Positions 8,258-17,583 of a stretch of DNA of 39,808 nt are shown piece after piece. The stretch spans positions 1 to 39,808 of the forward strand of contig VSNT01000020.1 in assembly GCA_009774465.1 (NCBI GenBank), given 5' to 3'. Numbering within the stretch: the stretch's first letter is position 1; every line of letters begins with the position of its first letter. Origin of the DNA: Lachnospiraceae bacterium. GTDB taxonomy: Bacteria > Bacillota_A > Clostridia > Lachnospirales > Lachnospiraceae. Position numbers and translations under genes: made by a program. A model generated the notes under the pieces. The model was not told where the DNA came from and made no database searches. It worked only from the letters and a program-made list of their open reading frames with translations.

Positions 8258-10600
8258 TTAATAATTTTCATTTACATAAAGCTGAACACGGTTTTGTATG
8301 ACTTTTACCACATCATCTATTTCTTTTTGTCCACTATAATAACCCAAAGCTTCTTCACTGATAATTTTAATGATTTCATCACCTTCCGCATCAAAGCAGG
8401 GTTTTGCATCAGGCACCAGATTCAGCATAACATTGACTTCATCCCATGTTAAAGCATGATACTGAAAGGTCGATCCGTCGCTGTAGATTACTTCCGGGAA
8501 CACGCTGCTCTCATACTGGCTGTCTGCCTCTATGGCATTTTCTACTTTCTCATTCAGCGTTTTTTTCAGGGTGGGAAAGCTGGCAGCAAAAAAGTTGCCG
8601 CCACTATAGTAAGATTCGCTTTTATCCTGCGTCAAAAATCCCTCAATAAATTTAAAGGCTCCCTCTTTATGCTCCGACATAGCTGCAATTGCATAAGCAT
8701 CCCCAGTAAGCAGAATGTGGCCGCCCCTTCCATCTATAGTAGGAAAACCAACACAAACTGCATCCTCTCCAAACATTCCCTCAAATTCCTGAAATGCTCT
8801 CAGGCTGTTCATTTCCGCTATGGCAAACAACACTTCCCCGTTTTTGATTTTGGCAGACAGAGATATCTCCTCCCCGCTTTCTGAAATATCCGGAATTTGA
8901 TTTATATACCTGAGTACCGCCTTAAAGCTTTCCGAGTCAAAATAACAGGCGCCGGTTTCCCAGTCGATAAAGGTATCCTCATTAAACATCATGATATACC
9001 CCATCATCTCTTCCTTTGTTATCCCGTCAAAAGCCTGGACTCCCGGATGACTGTCGGCAGTTGTAAGCAGCTCCTCCAGCGTCAGCCCCGCTTCATTTTC
9101 CATCTGCGCCCTGCTCCCCACTACAGTTTGAAGTGTAAAAGCCGCCGGAATAGCCGCCAATGTATCGCCAAAGGTATAAATATCCAATATTCCGTCTACA
9201 AAATCAGCCCTTCCAAACTCTTTCGACTGCTCCACATAGGGAGATAAATCTTCAAGAAACCCCTGGGAAGCCAATCTCTGCACCTGAACGCCGGATAAAT
9301 CTATTAGATCCAAAGGCTCCTTTGTCAGTACAGCATTATATAAATCTGTCAGGGAACTATAGCTTTTCACAGTAAGATGATACTGGCTGCTGCTTCTGTT
9401 AAACTTTACAGCCATTGCTGTCAGATTGCTTTCCCCTTCCACGGTTGCAAGCACCAGATTTTCCCGCTGTGGCGCCTGGTCTGCCTTTATTCTTTCCAGT
9501 ATCACAATTGCTCTGTCCTCATTTGTCCAGTCCTCCACCGTGGCACACAGCTTTCCATCCTCCAATGAATACAGGTTTGTAACACAATATCCGTTGATAT
9601 CACTGTCCATCCAGACAAGCAGCTCCTCACCAACTACACCTGAATTGCTTTTTTGTGTGGCAAAATCATATCCATAAACGCCTTTGCTATCATATAACAA
9701 AAAATCATACTGTTTACCCGCACAGAAACCATTAATTTCGGGAAAATCTTCGACAACCTCTGTCAGACATGCGCTTTCAAAGTCAAGTTCCAGCAGAGTA
9801 CAGCGTACATTCCCGCCATCCGCCTCTTTTGCATTTTCTCCTGTAATCTCCCCATTCTCTTTACTGATACAGACATAATATCTGCCATCCGCTCCTTCAC
9901 ATACTCCCTTTACCCGAACAGAAGAAAGACTTTCCGGCGGACTGTAACTGGCCGAGCCATGATAACTTCCATCGCCAACATAAAGCAGTATCTCTCCGTC
10001 ATTATCAAAAATATAAAGCCTGCCCTGTCTGTCTATCGTCATCCTCTCAAGAGAAGCTTCCCTTCCGGCCTGTTCCGTAATATCTTTAGAAAACAGACAT
10101 CTGCCTTCCGGATCAAACTTGCACAAAAACCGATTCATTGAACTGTAATCCTGCGAATAGACATTTGCGGTCAAGTACAAGTTATAATCCTGGTCAAAAA
10201 ACCTGACTCCCACATCCCAGTTTGCTCCTCCTTCCGGCCAGTGAATGGGAACGCTTATAAGTTCCCGGTCTGCCAGCGAATACCTGCAGATGCTTTTTGC
10301 GCCGGTATTTGCATCTTCCCCCTGCAATACATAACAGAAGGTGTCATTTACCAGCTGCATGTTCCCATAATCTGCGCGTTCATCTCCCACTGTGATCACT
10401 TCAGGTATATATACCCACTCCCGTTTTTGTGTAATTTGAGAAACATTGTTTTCATTTGATATTTTGTCTTCATTCACTGCACCGTCCCTGCTGCATGCTG
10501 TCAAAAACACCGGTATGCACATTATCAGACAGCAGACAATATATCGTAAACTGTTGTGAGCATTGTGTTTCAGGCACTTAACCCTTTTTCCTTTTTCCAT
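8258..10600 (-). CDS. Large lipoprotein: propeller-like N-terminus plus solute-binding domain
   Basis: A 780-residue secreted lipoprotein. The signal peptide ends in a clear lipobox (VFLTAC), so it should be anchored on the outer face of the membrane by a lipidated cysteine. Roughly residues 50-370 form repeated short beta-rich units (for example MTIDRQGRLYIFDNDGEI) that look like a beta-propeller. From about residue 375 the protein resembles a family-1 extracellular solute-binding protein (AMAVKFNRSSSQYHL, then AIPAAFTLQTVVG and GDAYAIAAMSEHKEGAFKFI). The ATG at 10600 has GAGGAG seven bases upstream. No ABC permease is adjacent; the upstream neighbours are a GHKL kinase and LytTR regulator, so it may be a sensor accessory or target rather than a normal transport subunit. 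Function inferred only. Confidence 0.8.
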   Translation of the reverse strand: MEKGKRVKCLKHNAHNSLRYIVCCLIMCIPVFLTACSRDGAVNEDKISNENNVSQITQKREWVYIPEVITVGDERADYGNMQLVNDTFCYVLQGEDANTGAKSICRYSLADRELISVPIHWPEGGANWDVGVRFFDQDYNLYLTANVYSQDYSSMNRFLCKFDPEGRCLFSKDITEQAGREASLERMTIDRQGRLYIFDNDGEILLYVGDGSYHGSASYSPPESLSSVRVKGVCEGADGRYYVCISKENGEITGENAKEADGGNVRCTLLELDFESACLTEVVEDFPEINGFCAGKQYDFLLYDSKGVYGYDFATQKSNSGVVGEELLVWMDSDINGYCVTNLYSLEDGKLCATVEDWTNEDRAIVILERIKADQAPQRENLVLATVEGESNLTAMAVKFNRSSSQYHLTVKSYSSLTDLYNAVLTKEPLDLIDLSGVQVQRLASQGFLEDLSPYVEQSKEFGRADFVDGILDIYTFGDTLAAIPAAFTLQTVVGSRAQMENEAGLTLEELLTTADSHPGVQAFDGITKEEMMGYIMMFNEDTFIDWETGACYFDSESFKAVLRYINQIPDISESGEEISLSAKIKNGEVLFAIAEMNSLRAFQEFEGMFGEDAVCVGFPTIDGRGGHILLTGDAYAIAAMSEHKEGAFKFIEGFLTQDKSESYYSGGNFFAASFPTLKKTLNEKVENAIEADSQYESSVFPEVIYSDGSTFQYHALTWDEVNVMLNLVPDAKPCFDAEGDEIIKIISEEALGYYSGQKEIDDVVKVIQNRVQLYVNENY

Positions 10601-10682
10601 CCAAAACTCCTCTTTTCCTTTCATTTTGGATAAACTCTATCACAAAAAAGTGTATTGTGCCGGTTCCTGTCATAATTTATAT

Positions 10683-10701
10683 CTATTTTTGTCAAAAATA
10701 G
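10683..10701. promoter_or_regulatory. Perfect palindrome upstream of the lipoprotein gene
   Basis: CTATTTTT and AAAAATAG flank a three-base centre; on the minus strand the centre overlaps a TTGACA-like hexamer. It lies 83 bases before the lipoprotein start, between it and the kinase stop. It could be an operator or part of a promoter; no good -10 box is correctly spaced. Confidence 0.4.
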
Positions 10702-10721
10702 AATCCATGCTTTGCAAAAAC

Positions 10722-11999
10722 CTAAATTTCATTTTCTACTTTTGCCATATACAGGATCAGATTCACACAAAATATGTCATTCTGTGGCGCTGCTTCCATA
10801 GTTCCATTATATGCTTCCACGATTTTTCTCACGCTTTTCAGTCCGATGCCATGCTGTTGCTTTGCCTCTTTAGTGGTTAAGAAATTCTCCATCCCCGCCT
10901 GTTTCTCTTTCACAAGCTCTGTCGGCAAAAAACTGTTTTCAACTCTGATCTTCAGAACCCCTCTTTTTAACGCTATATTAACATTCAGATACTTTTTATC
11001 CGTTTTTCTGGCTGCTTCAATCGCATTTTCCAACAGATTTCCAATTAAAACATTGATCTCAAAAGTATGCTTTACTTTTTCCGGCAGCATCACCTTTACA
11101 ATGACCGTCTCCAGCTCTTCCCTGGCCTTTCGCAGCATATAATTCAATACGCTGTCTATTTCCATATTTCCGGAAGAAACTATTTCATTGGGATTTTGGA
11201 TATAGGCTTCCATATGGTTTATATATTCCTGTATTTCCACTATACCGTATCTATTTGCCAAAAGCTTTAATTCGTTCATATGATGCTTCATATCATGACG
11301 CAGGACTTTTATTTTTTCCTCACTCTGCCGAATCACATCAAGCTGGTTTGCATACACCTGCACTTTCTGCTTAAGCATCTCGGTTTCATATTTATGCAAA
11401 ATGGAACGAAGTAACAAATTATATAAATACAGCATAAGAAAATTGATTACTAACAGTCCTATACTCACAATGGCAGTTTCTCTGCCTTCACAGGCACCCG
11501 AATAGATTAAGAACCAGATAACTGCGATGCTGCATAAAGGCACAAGTATCAGTGGAAAATTTTGAGCGTCTTTTGAATTTTTTCGAATAGTAATAATTTT
11601 CTCTGTAAGAAGCTCACAGATCAATATCAAAAACAGTACTATAACCGCATAAACCTGATCATATGTTTTTCCATCCTGATAATCGGTAAATAATGAAAAT
11701 ACCGCCACATCACATCCGCAATTTATCAAATAAACCGTACTGGTTACAAATAAAATTGTTTTAATTGATTTTGTATATAAGCATACTATCGCGCTTATTC
11801 CTATCAGATTACTGAAAATATTGATCCATGCAATATGAAATTTCCAGTATAAGGCAGTATTTACAATAAAAAAACAACCACAAACAACCAGCTTTCCTTT
11901 TTTCTTACCTCCATCTTTTCCTGAAAAAATTGATACAAATCTGTCAATTAAAACTATCCGAAACAAATTTGTCAATGCACAAATCGTAAAATCAATCAT
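10722..11999 (-). CDS. GHKL-type sensor histidine kinase (AgrC-like layout)
   Basis: A 425-residue membrane histidine kinase. The first ~210 residues contain about six membrane helices with no large outside domain. A coiled coil then leads to the H-box RHDMKHHMNEL, the N-box NLLENAIEAA and the G-box HGIGLKSV of the HATPase_c_5/GHKL group. This is the layout of AgrC-like and LytS-like kinases that pair with LytTR regulators. The start lies two bases after the stop of the regulator gene, so the two are one transcription unit. The signal is unknown; the adjacent lipoprotein and DD-carboxypeptidase suggest an envelope or nutrient cue. Confidence 0.9.
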   Translation of the reverse strand: MIDFTICALTNLFRIVLIDRFVSIFSGKDGGKKKGKLVVCGCFFIVNTALYWKFHIAWINIFSNLIGISAIVCLYTKSIKTILFVTSTVYLINCGCDVAVFSLFTDYQDGKTYDQVYAVIVLFLILICELLTEKIITIRKNSKDAQNFPLILVPLCSIAVIWFLIYSGACEGRETAIVSIGLLVINFLMLYLYNLLLRSILHKYETEMLKQKVQVYANQLDVIRQSEEKIKVLRHDMKHHMNELKLLANRYGIVEIQEYINHMEAYIQNPNEIVSSGNMEIDSVLNYMLRKAREELETVIVKVMLPEKVKHTFEINVLIGNLLENAIEAARKTDKKYLNVNIALKRGVLKIRVENSFLPTELVKEKQAGMENFLTTKEAKQQHGIGLKSVRKIVEAYNGTMEAAPQNDIFCVNLILYMAKVENEI

Positions 12000-12001
12000 T
12001 T

Positions 12002-12706
12002 CTATTCTTCCCTCAAAATTCTTTCTCTTACTTGTTTACGATTTGCCGGGCTGATCGTTAAAATAGTGCCATTCATCAATTCCACCATTTCATAGGTATA
12101 CCTGAAAATATACGCTTTATTTACAATATAGGATTTATGTATAACAATAAAATCTCCCGGCAGACTCTTTTCCACCTCTTTTAACTTGCCATAAAATTCA
12201 AAACTTGCTTTTGGGGTTACTATTTTTACCTTTCTCCCTTTACTGCCAAAATAAACAATCTCGCCTATGGGAACATAATAGTAATCTTTCCCCTGCTGAA
12301 ATTCAAATTTTTCATTTTTCCTTTTCATTACCTTAAGCGCCATTTTAAATGCGTCTCTTATCTGGCTAAGCGTAATCGGCTTGACAAGGAAATCAAGGGG
12401 CTGTGTTTTAAACAATTGCTGCGCATAAGAGGCTTTTCCAGATATGTATATGATCTGCATCCCCATATCATCCAACTGGTTCCTTATATAATTCCCCACT
12501 TCTATTCCTGTCATTTTAAATAACTCTATATCCAAAAAAAGAAGATCCAACTGATTTCCCATCACCAGATAGTCTTTAAGCCCCTCTCCCGTATACCATA
12601 CATTTGTATCTATCCGGATATCCAACTCCGCCGCACATTGCAAAAGCATATTCTCAATGGAAGTACAAACATTTTCCCCATCATCGCAAATTCCTATACG
12701 ATACAT
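12002..12706 (-). CDS. LytTR-family response regulator
   Basis: A 234-residue response regulator. The receiver domain begins MYRIGICDDGENV (acidic pocket) and carries the phospho-acceptor aspartate in LLFLDIEL; KPI near residue 110 is the conserved lysine loop. The C-terminal ~100 residues are a LytTR DNA-binding domain (IVYFGSKGRKVKI, FIVIHKSYIVN, ISPANRKQVRERIL). The ATG at 12706 is used because GGAGG lies about six bases upstream; the frame extends to 12739 with no family sequence. It precedes and is coupled to the GHKL kinase. Confidence 0.92.
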   Translation of the reverse strand: MYRIGICDDGENVCTSIENMLLQCAAELDIRIDTNVWYTGEGLKDYLVMGNQLDLLFLDIELFKMTGIEVGNYIRNQLDDMGMQIIYISGKASYAQQLFKTQPLDFLVKPITLSQIRDAFKMALKVMKRKNEKFEFQQGKDYYYVPIGEIVYFGSKGRKVKIVTPKASFEFYGKLKEVEKSLPGDFIVIHKSYIVNKAYIFRYTYEMVELMNGTILTISPANRKQVRERILREE

Positions 12707-12756
12707 AGCAATCCTCCCTGCCTCCTTTTGTTCAGCCATACATTTTCCTGTTTTTG

Positions 12757-14217
12757 TTAACGCCCTCTTGCAGTCCGGATAATCTGCTCTGCTGCCGCCT
12801 CGGCGTGTATGGGGATGTCCCCGTAAGTTTTAATCGCCCCGGATTCCGTTTTTTCTCCATCTTCATAAAAAGTATTTAAAGCATATCTTGCAAGCAGCCC
12901 TGAAACCCGTCCCCTCTCTATGGAATCCTCACTGCCAAGAACAATAACCACCAAATCATGCTCCATACTTCCCTCGCCTGCAGTCAGGGATGTGACCAGA
13001 CAGGCGCCGGCTTTATTGGTCGTTCCTGTTTTCAGGCCGGTTACCTCTGGCATGTTATACAGAAGCGGATTGGTATTGCGCACTTCAAAATCAATGGATT
13101 CCAAAATGGCGCTTTCCAGAGAAGTGATGTCCGTAACCTGGGGATAAACCTTTAAAAGATGGGACACCATCCGGAACATATCTTCCGCACTCATGCTGTT
13201 CTGTCTCTTTGAAGGTATCAAATCTTCCGTGTAAAAGGGCAGACCGTTGCTGTTGAAAAAAACTGTCTGGGAAAGTCCCAGCTTCTGTGCCTTCTGGTTC
13301 ATCATTTCCACAAAAGCTTCCTCTGAACCGGCAATTGCTTCTGCCAGACACAGCGCGCATTCATTACTGGATGGCAGAAGGGCGCCCAGCAAAAGCTCCT
13401 GCACTGTAATCTGTCCGCCGGCCTCTAAAGGAACCACTCCATCGCCTGAGACAGATAAGGCATGAACCGCCTCCGAAACAGTGACTAATTCGTCAGGGGT
13501 AATCTGTCCTGATGAAATAGCCTCCATAGTTAAAAGGCAGGTCATAAGTTTGGAAGTGCTGGCGACAGGGTAGGATATATCGGACTGATACTGATAATAA
13601 ACTTCCCCCGTAGCAGCATCTCCTACCAGCACACTGTTGACTCCACCAAAATAGCCGGCCTGCTCCAGTAAAACAGGGGAAATGTGAAAGGGCTCCCGGG
13701 TATGAACCTGCATGGAACCTGCATCGGAAACAGTTATATTCACATCCAGAATCATAGCCAGGTCTACCGCCATCATAAAACAATCGTAGTCTCCGGAAGG
13801 CAGTTTCATAATCATTGTATAATAAAATACCATTTCCTCATTTACCTTGAATTCATTCCGTCGCAGAGAAAGATTCGGATTTTCGTCATCTTCCCAGGGG
13901 ATATTTTCCACGCCTGAAGGCGTATAGGCATTTCCCGAATTCATGGAAATGGAATTACCCGTAATTTCCAGAGAAAAAGATTTATCCGTACTTTTAAGAA
14001 GCATGGCCATATCCCGCAGAGAAAGATATGTGTTATAGTCGTAGCCATAATCCAGAGTTTTTACAGTGGATGGCGCGTTGGAATCTACCTGTACCTGACA
14101 GGTTCCCGGAATCTCAAAGCCTGCCTTTGCCCTGATTGGCAGAATGGAACTTATCAGGATTATGGATAATATTATGGACAATATCAGGGAACCAATTTTC
14201 CGTAAAATTGTTTTCAT
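12757..14217 (-). CDS. D-alanyl-D-alanine carboxypeptidase with N-terminal stalk domain
   Basis: A 486-residue exported S11-family penicillin-binding protein that would trim the terminal D-Ala from peptidoglycan stem peptides. A signal peptide or anchor covers residues 1-32. Residues ~40-180 resemble the copper-amine-oxidase N-terminal-like domain often used as a wall-facing module (YLSLRDMAMLLKST). The catalytic domain follows with all three motifs: STSK, SSN (in LLPSSNECAL) and KTG (in GLKTGTTNKAG). No C-terminal membrane helix is evident. The ribosome site AAAGGAG is 13 bases before the ATG, somewhat far. It lies 50 bases upstream of the LytTR/GHKL pair and could be co-transcribed. Confidence 0.9.
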   Translation of the reverse strand: MKTILRKIGSLILSIILSIILISSILPIRAKAGFEIPGTCQVQVDSNAPSTVKTLDYGYDYNTYLSLRDMAMLLKSTDKSFSLEITGNSISMNSGNAYTPSGVENIPWEDDENPNLSLRRNEFKVNEEMVFYYTMIMKLPSGDYDCFMMAVDLAMILDVNITVSDAGSMQVHTREPFHISPVLLEQAGYFGGVNSVLVGDAATGEVYYQYQSDISYPVASTSKLMTCLLTMEAISSGQITPDELVTVSEAVHALSVSGDGVVPLEAGGQITVQELLLGALLPSSNECALCLAEAIAGSEEAFVEMMNQKAQKLGLSQTVFFNSNGLPFYTEDLIPSKRQNSMSAEDMFRMVSHLLKVYPQVTDITSLESAILESIDFEVRNTNPLLYNMPEVTGLKTGTTNKAGACLVTSLTAGEGSMEHDLVVIVLGSEDSIERGRVSGLLARYALNTFYEDGEKTESGAIKTYGDIPIHAEAAAEQIIRTARGR

Positions 14218-14285
14218 GTAATGAGCCGTGCTCCTTTCAAATTAATTGCAAAAAGTATCTGAAAAATCCAGACAATATTTCTCTC

Positions 14286-15017
14286 TCAATTTTGGGATTG
14301 TTTTAAAGTATATATGATCGGATAATCTTCTTTAAAAAGACCTGTGGAAGCAGCGCCGGTTTCTTCGGTCAAAATCAGACTGGAACCTTCCCGAATATAA
14401 TATTCCATCTTTGTATCGACATAGCCGCCGGCATCAAACCGTCTGGTCAAAATGTTCTCTGCCGCTTCAAAGGTACCGCTGCCCTCATAGCCGGCCTGCA
14501 GCTCTTCCAAAGAAGGCAGCAGCGCCGGAGCATAAGACATCAAGTAAAAAACTGTGGACATTCCAAAAGTTTCATTTACAAGAGCTTCCACAGTCTCCCT
14601 GTCTGTGCTGCCCATATAGCCCGCCATACGAAGCCTCTTTGCCAAAAGATCCTGAAACGCTGCGGCAAACGCCTCATAAGCCGCCTGTCTGCAGGCCTCA
14701 TAGCTTTCCGGTATAATATTACAGTGAAAAGTTCCTCCCCCGTTATCAGTTTCTTCCAGGGTTAAGTTGACCTGTATCGTCAAATTCTGCATATAGGAAC
14801 TCATATCTTCCAGCGAGATGGAAACAGCTTCCATATCCTGCAGCCAGTCAAGCGCTGTAACAGCAGCCTGCTGCGTCATATCCAGCTCTGCAGTCCATTC
14901 TCCTGAAAGTTCCATTTCATCTGGTGCAAAGAAATGCAAATATGCAAGCAGCCCGGTGGAAGTGCTTAAGGTTAAAAGTAACAGGGTAAATATTACGTTT
15001 TTTATGGCTTTTTTCAT
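14286..15017 (-). CDS. Membrane-anchored protein of unknown function
   Basis: A 243-residue protein not recognised. It has one N-terminal helix (about residues 7-28, rich in Leu, Thr and Ser) and an outside acidic domain with many Glu and Ala residues; no lipobox is visible. The region near ISLEDMSSYMQNLTIQVNLTLEET is probably a beta sheet. The ATG at 15017 overlaps the TGA of the MATE gene as ATGA, so it is translated by coupling with that exporter. It may be an accessory of the exporter or belong with the DD-carboxypeptidase 68 bases downstream; neither can be decided here. Confidence 0.75.
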   Translation of the reverse strand: MKKAIKNVIFTLLLLTLSTSTGLLAYLHFFAPDEMELSGEWTAELDMTQQAAVTALDWLQDMEAVSISLEDMSSYMQNLTIQVNLTLEETDNGGGTFHCNIIPESYEACRQAAYEAFAAAFQDLLAKRLRMAGYMGSTDRETVEALVNETFGMSTVFYLMSYAPALLPSLEELQAGYEGSGTFEAAENILTRRFDAGGYVDTKMEYYIREGSSLILTEETGAASTGLFKEDYPIIYTLKQSQN

Positions 15018-16405
15018 AGCAGTCCTCTCCTGCCTGCTGCAGCAGGCATCCCTTTACCGATACTCTGTTTGATTAACTTTTTGTACTCATGCAAATAAAA
15101 CAATAACAGGAATACAAAAGCCCCTGTCCATGCAGCAATTTCTCCCCAAAATACTGCTGTTCTTCCAGTAAGATTTGACAAATATATTGCACAAAAAACA
15201 CGCATTACTAATTGAAATATACTTGATAACATGGGAACAACGGAATTTCCCATCCCCTGCACACATCCTCTTAAGATATAAAGAACATATAGCAGCCAGA
15301 AAAAAATAGATAATATTTTCAGGAAATTCCCGCCGATTTCAATTGCACTTTCTGTAAGCGCTGTATTTTCAGGCAAAAAACAGGTTAATATATTTCTGCC
15401 TCCACATAACATAATAAAAGACATCAGTGCAGCCGTAATCACGCCAATAATGCAGCCAGTGATTAAACCTTCATTTACCCGGCGTATTTCTTTTCTTCCC
15501 ATATTTTGTCCTGCATATGTAGATAACGTATATCCATAGGAAGAAGCCGGAATTTCCAATAATCCATACAACTTATTAGCTGCCGTATACCCTGCAATAA
15601 ATGCGACGCCGAAAGAATTAACAACACTTTGAACAATCACACCTCCAACTGCGGTTATTATATTTTGCACCCCCATTGGCAAAGCAATTGCTAATTGTTT
15701 AAAAAACATTTTCCCATTCATATATCTATTCCTGTTCCTTTTAAAAATATCAGGAATATTTTTTCGTAAATAAATGAAACAAAACACTGTGGCCACCAAC
15801 TGTGAAAACACTGTGGCAAGCGCTGCTCCGCCAACACCGGTTTTCAAAATCACTACAGCCACAATATCCAGAAAAACATTCGTAATTGATGAAATAACCA
15901 TTGCAGTCAAAGGAATCTGACTATTTCCAATCGCCCGTAAAATTGCAGAAAATAAATGAAAGAAAAATGTAATTGGTATCCCCAGATAAATGACACGCAA
16001 ATATAATTTTGCCATTGCATTAATTTCCGCCGGCACATGCATTATTTCCAATACCGGAGCAGCCAATAACTGTCCCAATGCCAAAAGAAGGATTGAAAAT
16101 ACTGCAGATAGTTTTAGGGAACAGACAATATAATCTGTCAGCTCTTCAACCTTATTGTCTCCAAAACTTTGTGCCATGTTAATTGAAAATCCATGTGTAA
16201 TTCCCTGAATTCCTCCTGTAACCAGAAAAATGGTCCATTCAACCGCTCCAATTGCCGCCAGTCCGTTAATACCTGTCATCTTTCCCACAATCAGCGTATC
16301 AACCAGAATATATAACTGCTGAAAAATATTTCCCAGCATTAAAGGAATTGAAAAAGACAGAATTAAAACCGCCGGATTTCCATATGTCATATTTCTATTT
16401 TTCAT
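15014..16405 (-). CDS. MATE-family efflux transporter
   Basis: A 463-residue protein with about 12 membrane helices in two similar halves, the size and layout of MATE (MatE) exporters, which expel drugs or metabolites using sodium or proton gradients. Typical stretches are PLMLGNIFQQLYILVDTLIVGK in the first helix pair, AAIGAVEW and the second-half GYTAANKLYGLLEIPASSYG. The start is 13 bases after the ROK regulator stop with a weak ribosome site, suggesting coupling to that gene. The ROK regulator probably controls it. The substrate is unknown. Confidence 0.92.
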   Translation of the reverse strand: MKNRNMTYGNPAVLILSFSIPLMLGNIFQQLYILVDTLIVGKMTGINGLAAIGAVEWTIFLVTGGIQGITHGFSINMAQSFGDNKVEELTDYIVCSLKLSAVFSILLLALGQLLAAPVLEIMHVPAEINAMAKLYLRVIYLGIPITFFFHLFSAILRAIGNSQIPLTAMVISSITNVFLDIVAVVILKTGVGGAALATVFSQLVATVFCFIYLRKNIPDIFKRNRNRYMNGKMFFKQLAIALPMGVQNIITAVGGVIVQSVVNSFGVAFIAGYTAANKLYGLLEIPASSYGYTLSTYAGQNMGRKEIRRVNEGLITGCIIGVITAALMSFIMLCGGRNILTCFLPENTALTESAIEIGGNFLKILSIFFWLLYVLYILRGCVQGMGNSVVPMLSSIFQLVMRVFCAIYLSNLTGRTAVFWGEIAAWTGAFVFLLLFYLHEYKKLIKQSIGKGMPAAAGRRGLL

Positions 16406-16418
16406 AATTTTCTCATAT

Positions 16419-17420
16419 TTATATTAAATCTGTAAACAGCAAATCTGTTCCCAACACTGTCAGTCCATAAAAATAATCCTCCTGATAACTATCAGAAAAG
16501 ATGAGTCTGGGAATCATCTCCTCAGGCAAAAATTTCCTGCACCAATGATACGTTTTTCTCTCAATATTTTCCCAGTCATGCTCTAAATAAAGTGTTACGC
16601 TTTCCGGATTTATAAGCGCACAAATGCAGGAAATTAACTTTCCCAGATATTCGCCGGGCTCAACTTTATCAAAATGATTCAATGCCACATCCTGTAATGT
16701 TTCTTCCCCAAAAAGAGGCATAAACCCAACTTCTCCGCTAAAACCCTTATATCCGGTTACCGGTTTTCCATTTACTACTGCTCCACACCCTGGTCCTGTA
16801 GATGCCAAATGAATGCATACAAGATTTTCCTTTTGCCGGCACATTCTTTTTGCAGCTCCACATGCCAATGCACTCATATTATTGCTAATTCTCACTGAAA
16901 GACCTGTGCGATCCGCAAGTTCCTTTTCCAAATATCTCCCTTTTAATTCCTCATAGCTATCAATCAATTTAATTTGCCCCTGATAAACCGCACCGGGAAT
17001 ACCAACTACCATACTTTGTATTTTTTTATCCTGCTCCAGACATTGTGTTGCAATATCCTTCATTTGTTCTACAATAGACTGCCCTTCCCTGCGCATCCCC
17101 TCTCCACGATCAATTTGTTTTTCCAATGCATCGCTTACCCTATAAAATACCTTTTGCTCCTGCACAAAAAGAAGAAGTATATGAGCAAAATCTTCATTTA
17201 CCCTGTACAGTTCGGCTTTTCTTCCTCCCTGACTGTTTTCGTCTGTTCCCAATGATACTATTTTCTCATCTTCCGCCAATCTGTCTATCAACTTTCCTAC
17301 CGTTGGAAAACTTAATCGTGTTTTATATGCCAGTTCCTGCTTTGTATACACATGACCATCCCGCATACACTCTATCACCTGACGTGCATTCAAATCCTTT
17401 ACCATACTTGTAAATGCCAT
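16419..17420 (-). CDS. ROK-family transcriptional regulator
   Basis: A 333-residue regulator. A winged helix-turn-helix lies at about residues 12-70 (TKQELAYKTRLSFPTVGKLIDRL) and is followed by a ROK sugar-kinase-like domain with the glycine-rich GPGCGAVVNGKPVTGYKGFSGEVG signature near residues 205-230. The zinc-binding cysteine cluster and the HxxE histidine typical of active ROK kinases are not seen, so it is expected to be a ligand-sensing repressor of the XylR/NagC type, not an enzyme. First gene of the unit that continues into the MATE exporter; promoter and candidate operator lie just upstream. Confidence 0.88.
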   Translation of the reverse strand: MAFTSMVKDLNARQVIECMRDGHVYTKQELAYKTRLSFPTVGKLIDRLAEDEKIVSLGTDENSQGGRKAELYRVNEDFAHILLLFVQEQKVFYRVSDALEKQIDRGEGMRREGQSIVEQMKDIATQCLEQDKKIQSMVVGIPGAVYQGQIKLIDSYEELKGRYLEKELADRTGLSVRISNNMSALACGAAKRMCRQKENLVCIHLASTGPGCGAVVNGKPVTGYKGFSGEVGFMPLFGEETLQDVALNHFDKVEPGEYLGKLISCICALINPESVTLYLEHDWENIERKTYHWCRKFLPEEMIPRLIFSDSYQEDYFYGLTVLGTDLLFTDLI

Positions 17421-17442
17421 TTTTTCTCCTTTTTAAACTTTA

Positions 17443-17457
17443 TTAAAATTATTTTAA
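17443..17457. promoter_or_regulatory. Candidate ROK operator (perfect AT-rich palindrome)
   Basis: TTAAAAT and ATTTTAA flank a single central T. It sits just downstream of the predicted start of transcription and 23 bases before the ROK start codon, a usual place for autorepression. AT-rich palindromes are typical for this regulator family. Confidence 0.5.
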
Positions 17458-17467
17458 AATATGTTTT

Positions 17468-17497
17468 ATTATATGGAGAAAATTTAAGATTTGTCAA
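17468..17497 (-). promoter_or_regulatory. Sigma-A promoter of the ROK-MATE unit
   Basis: TTGACA (17497-17492) and TATAAT (17473-17468) on the minus strand, both perfect, with an 18-base spacer. Transcription would start near 17460. Confidence 0.8.
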
Positions 17498-17583
17498 GCG
17501 CCTCATTATGAAATAAAAGATGAGTCACGCCAGTGGCGACGGATGCGAAGCAGACACTTTTATGAATATTGAGGGCTGAACTG

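Noticed and set aside
17520..17583. Terminator after the S15 hydrolase (CGCCAGTGGCG hairpin)
   Set aside because: The stem is only five base pairs and no T-run follows on the minus strand.
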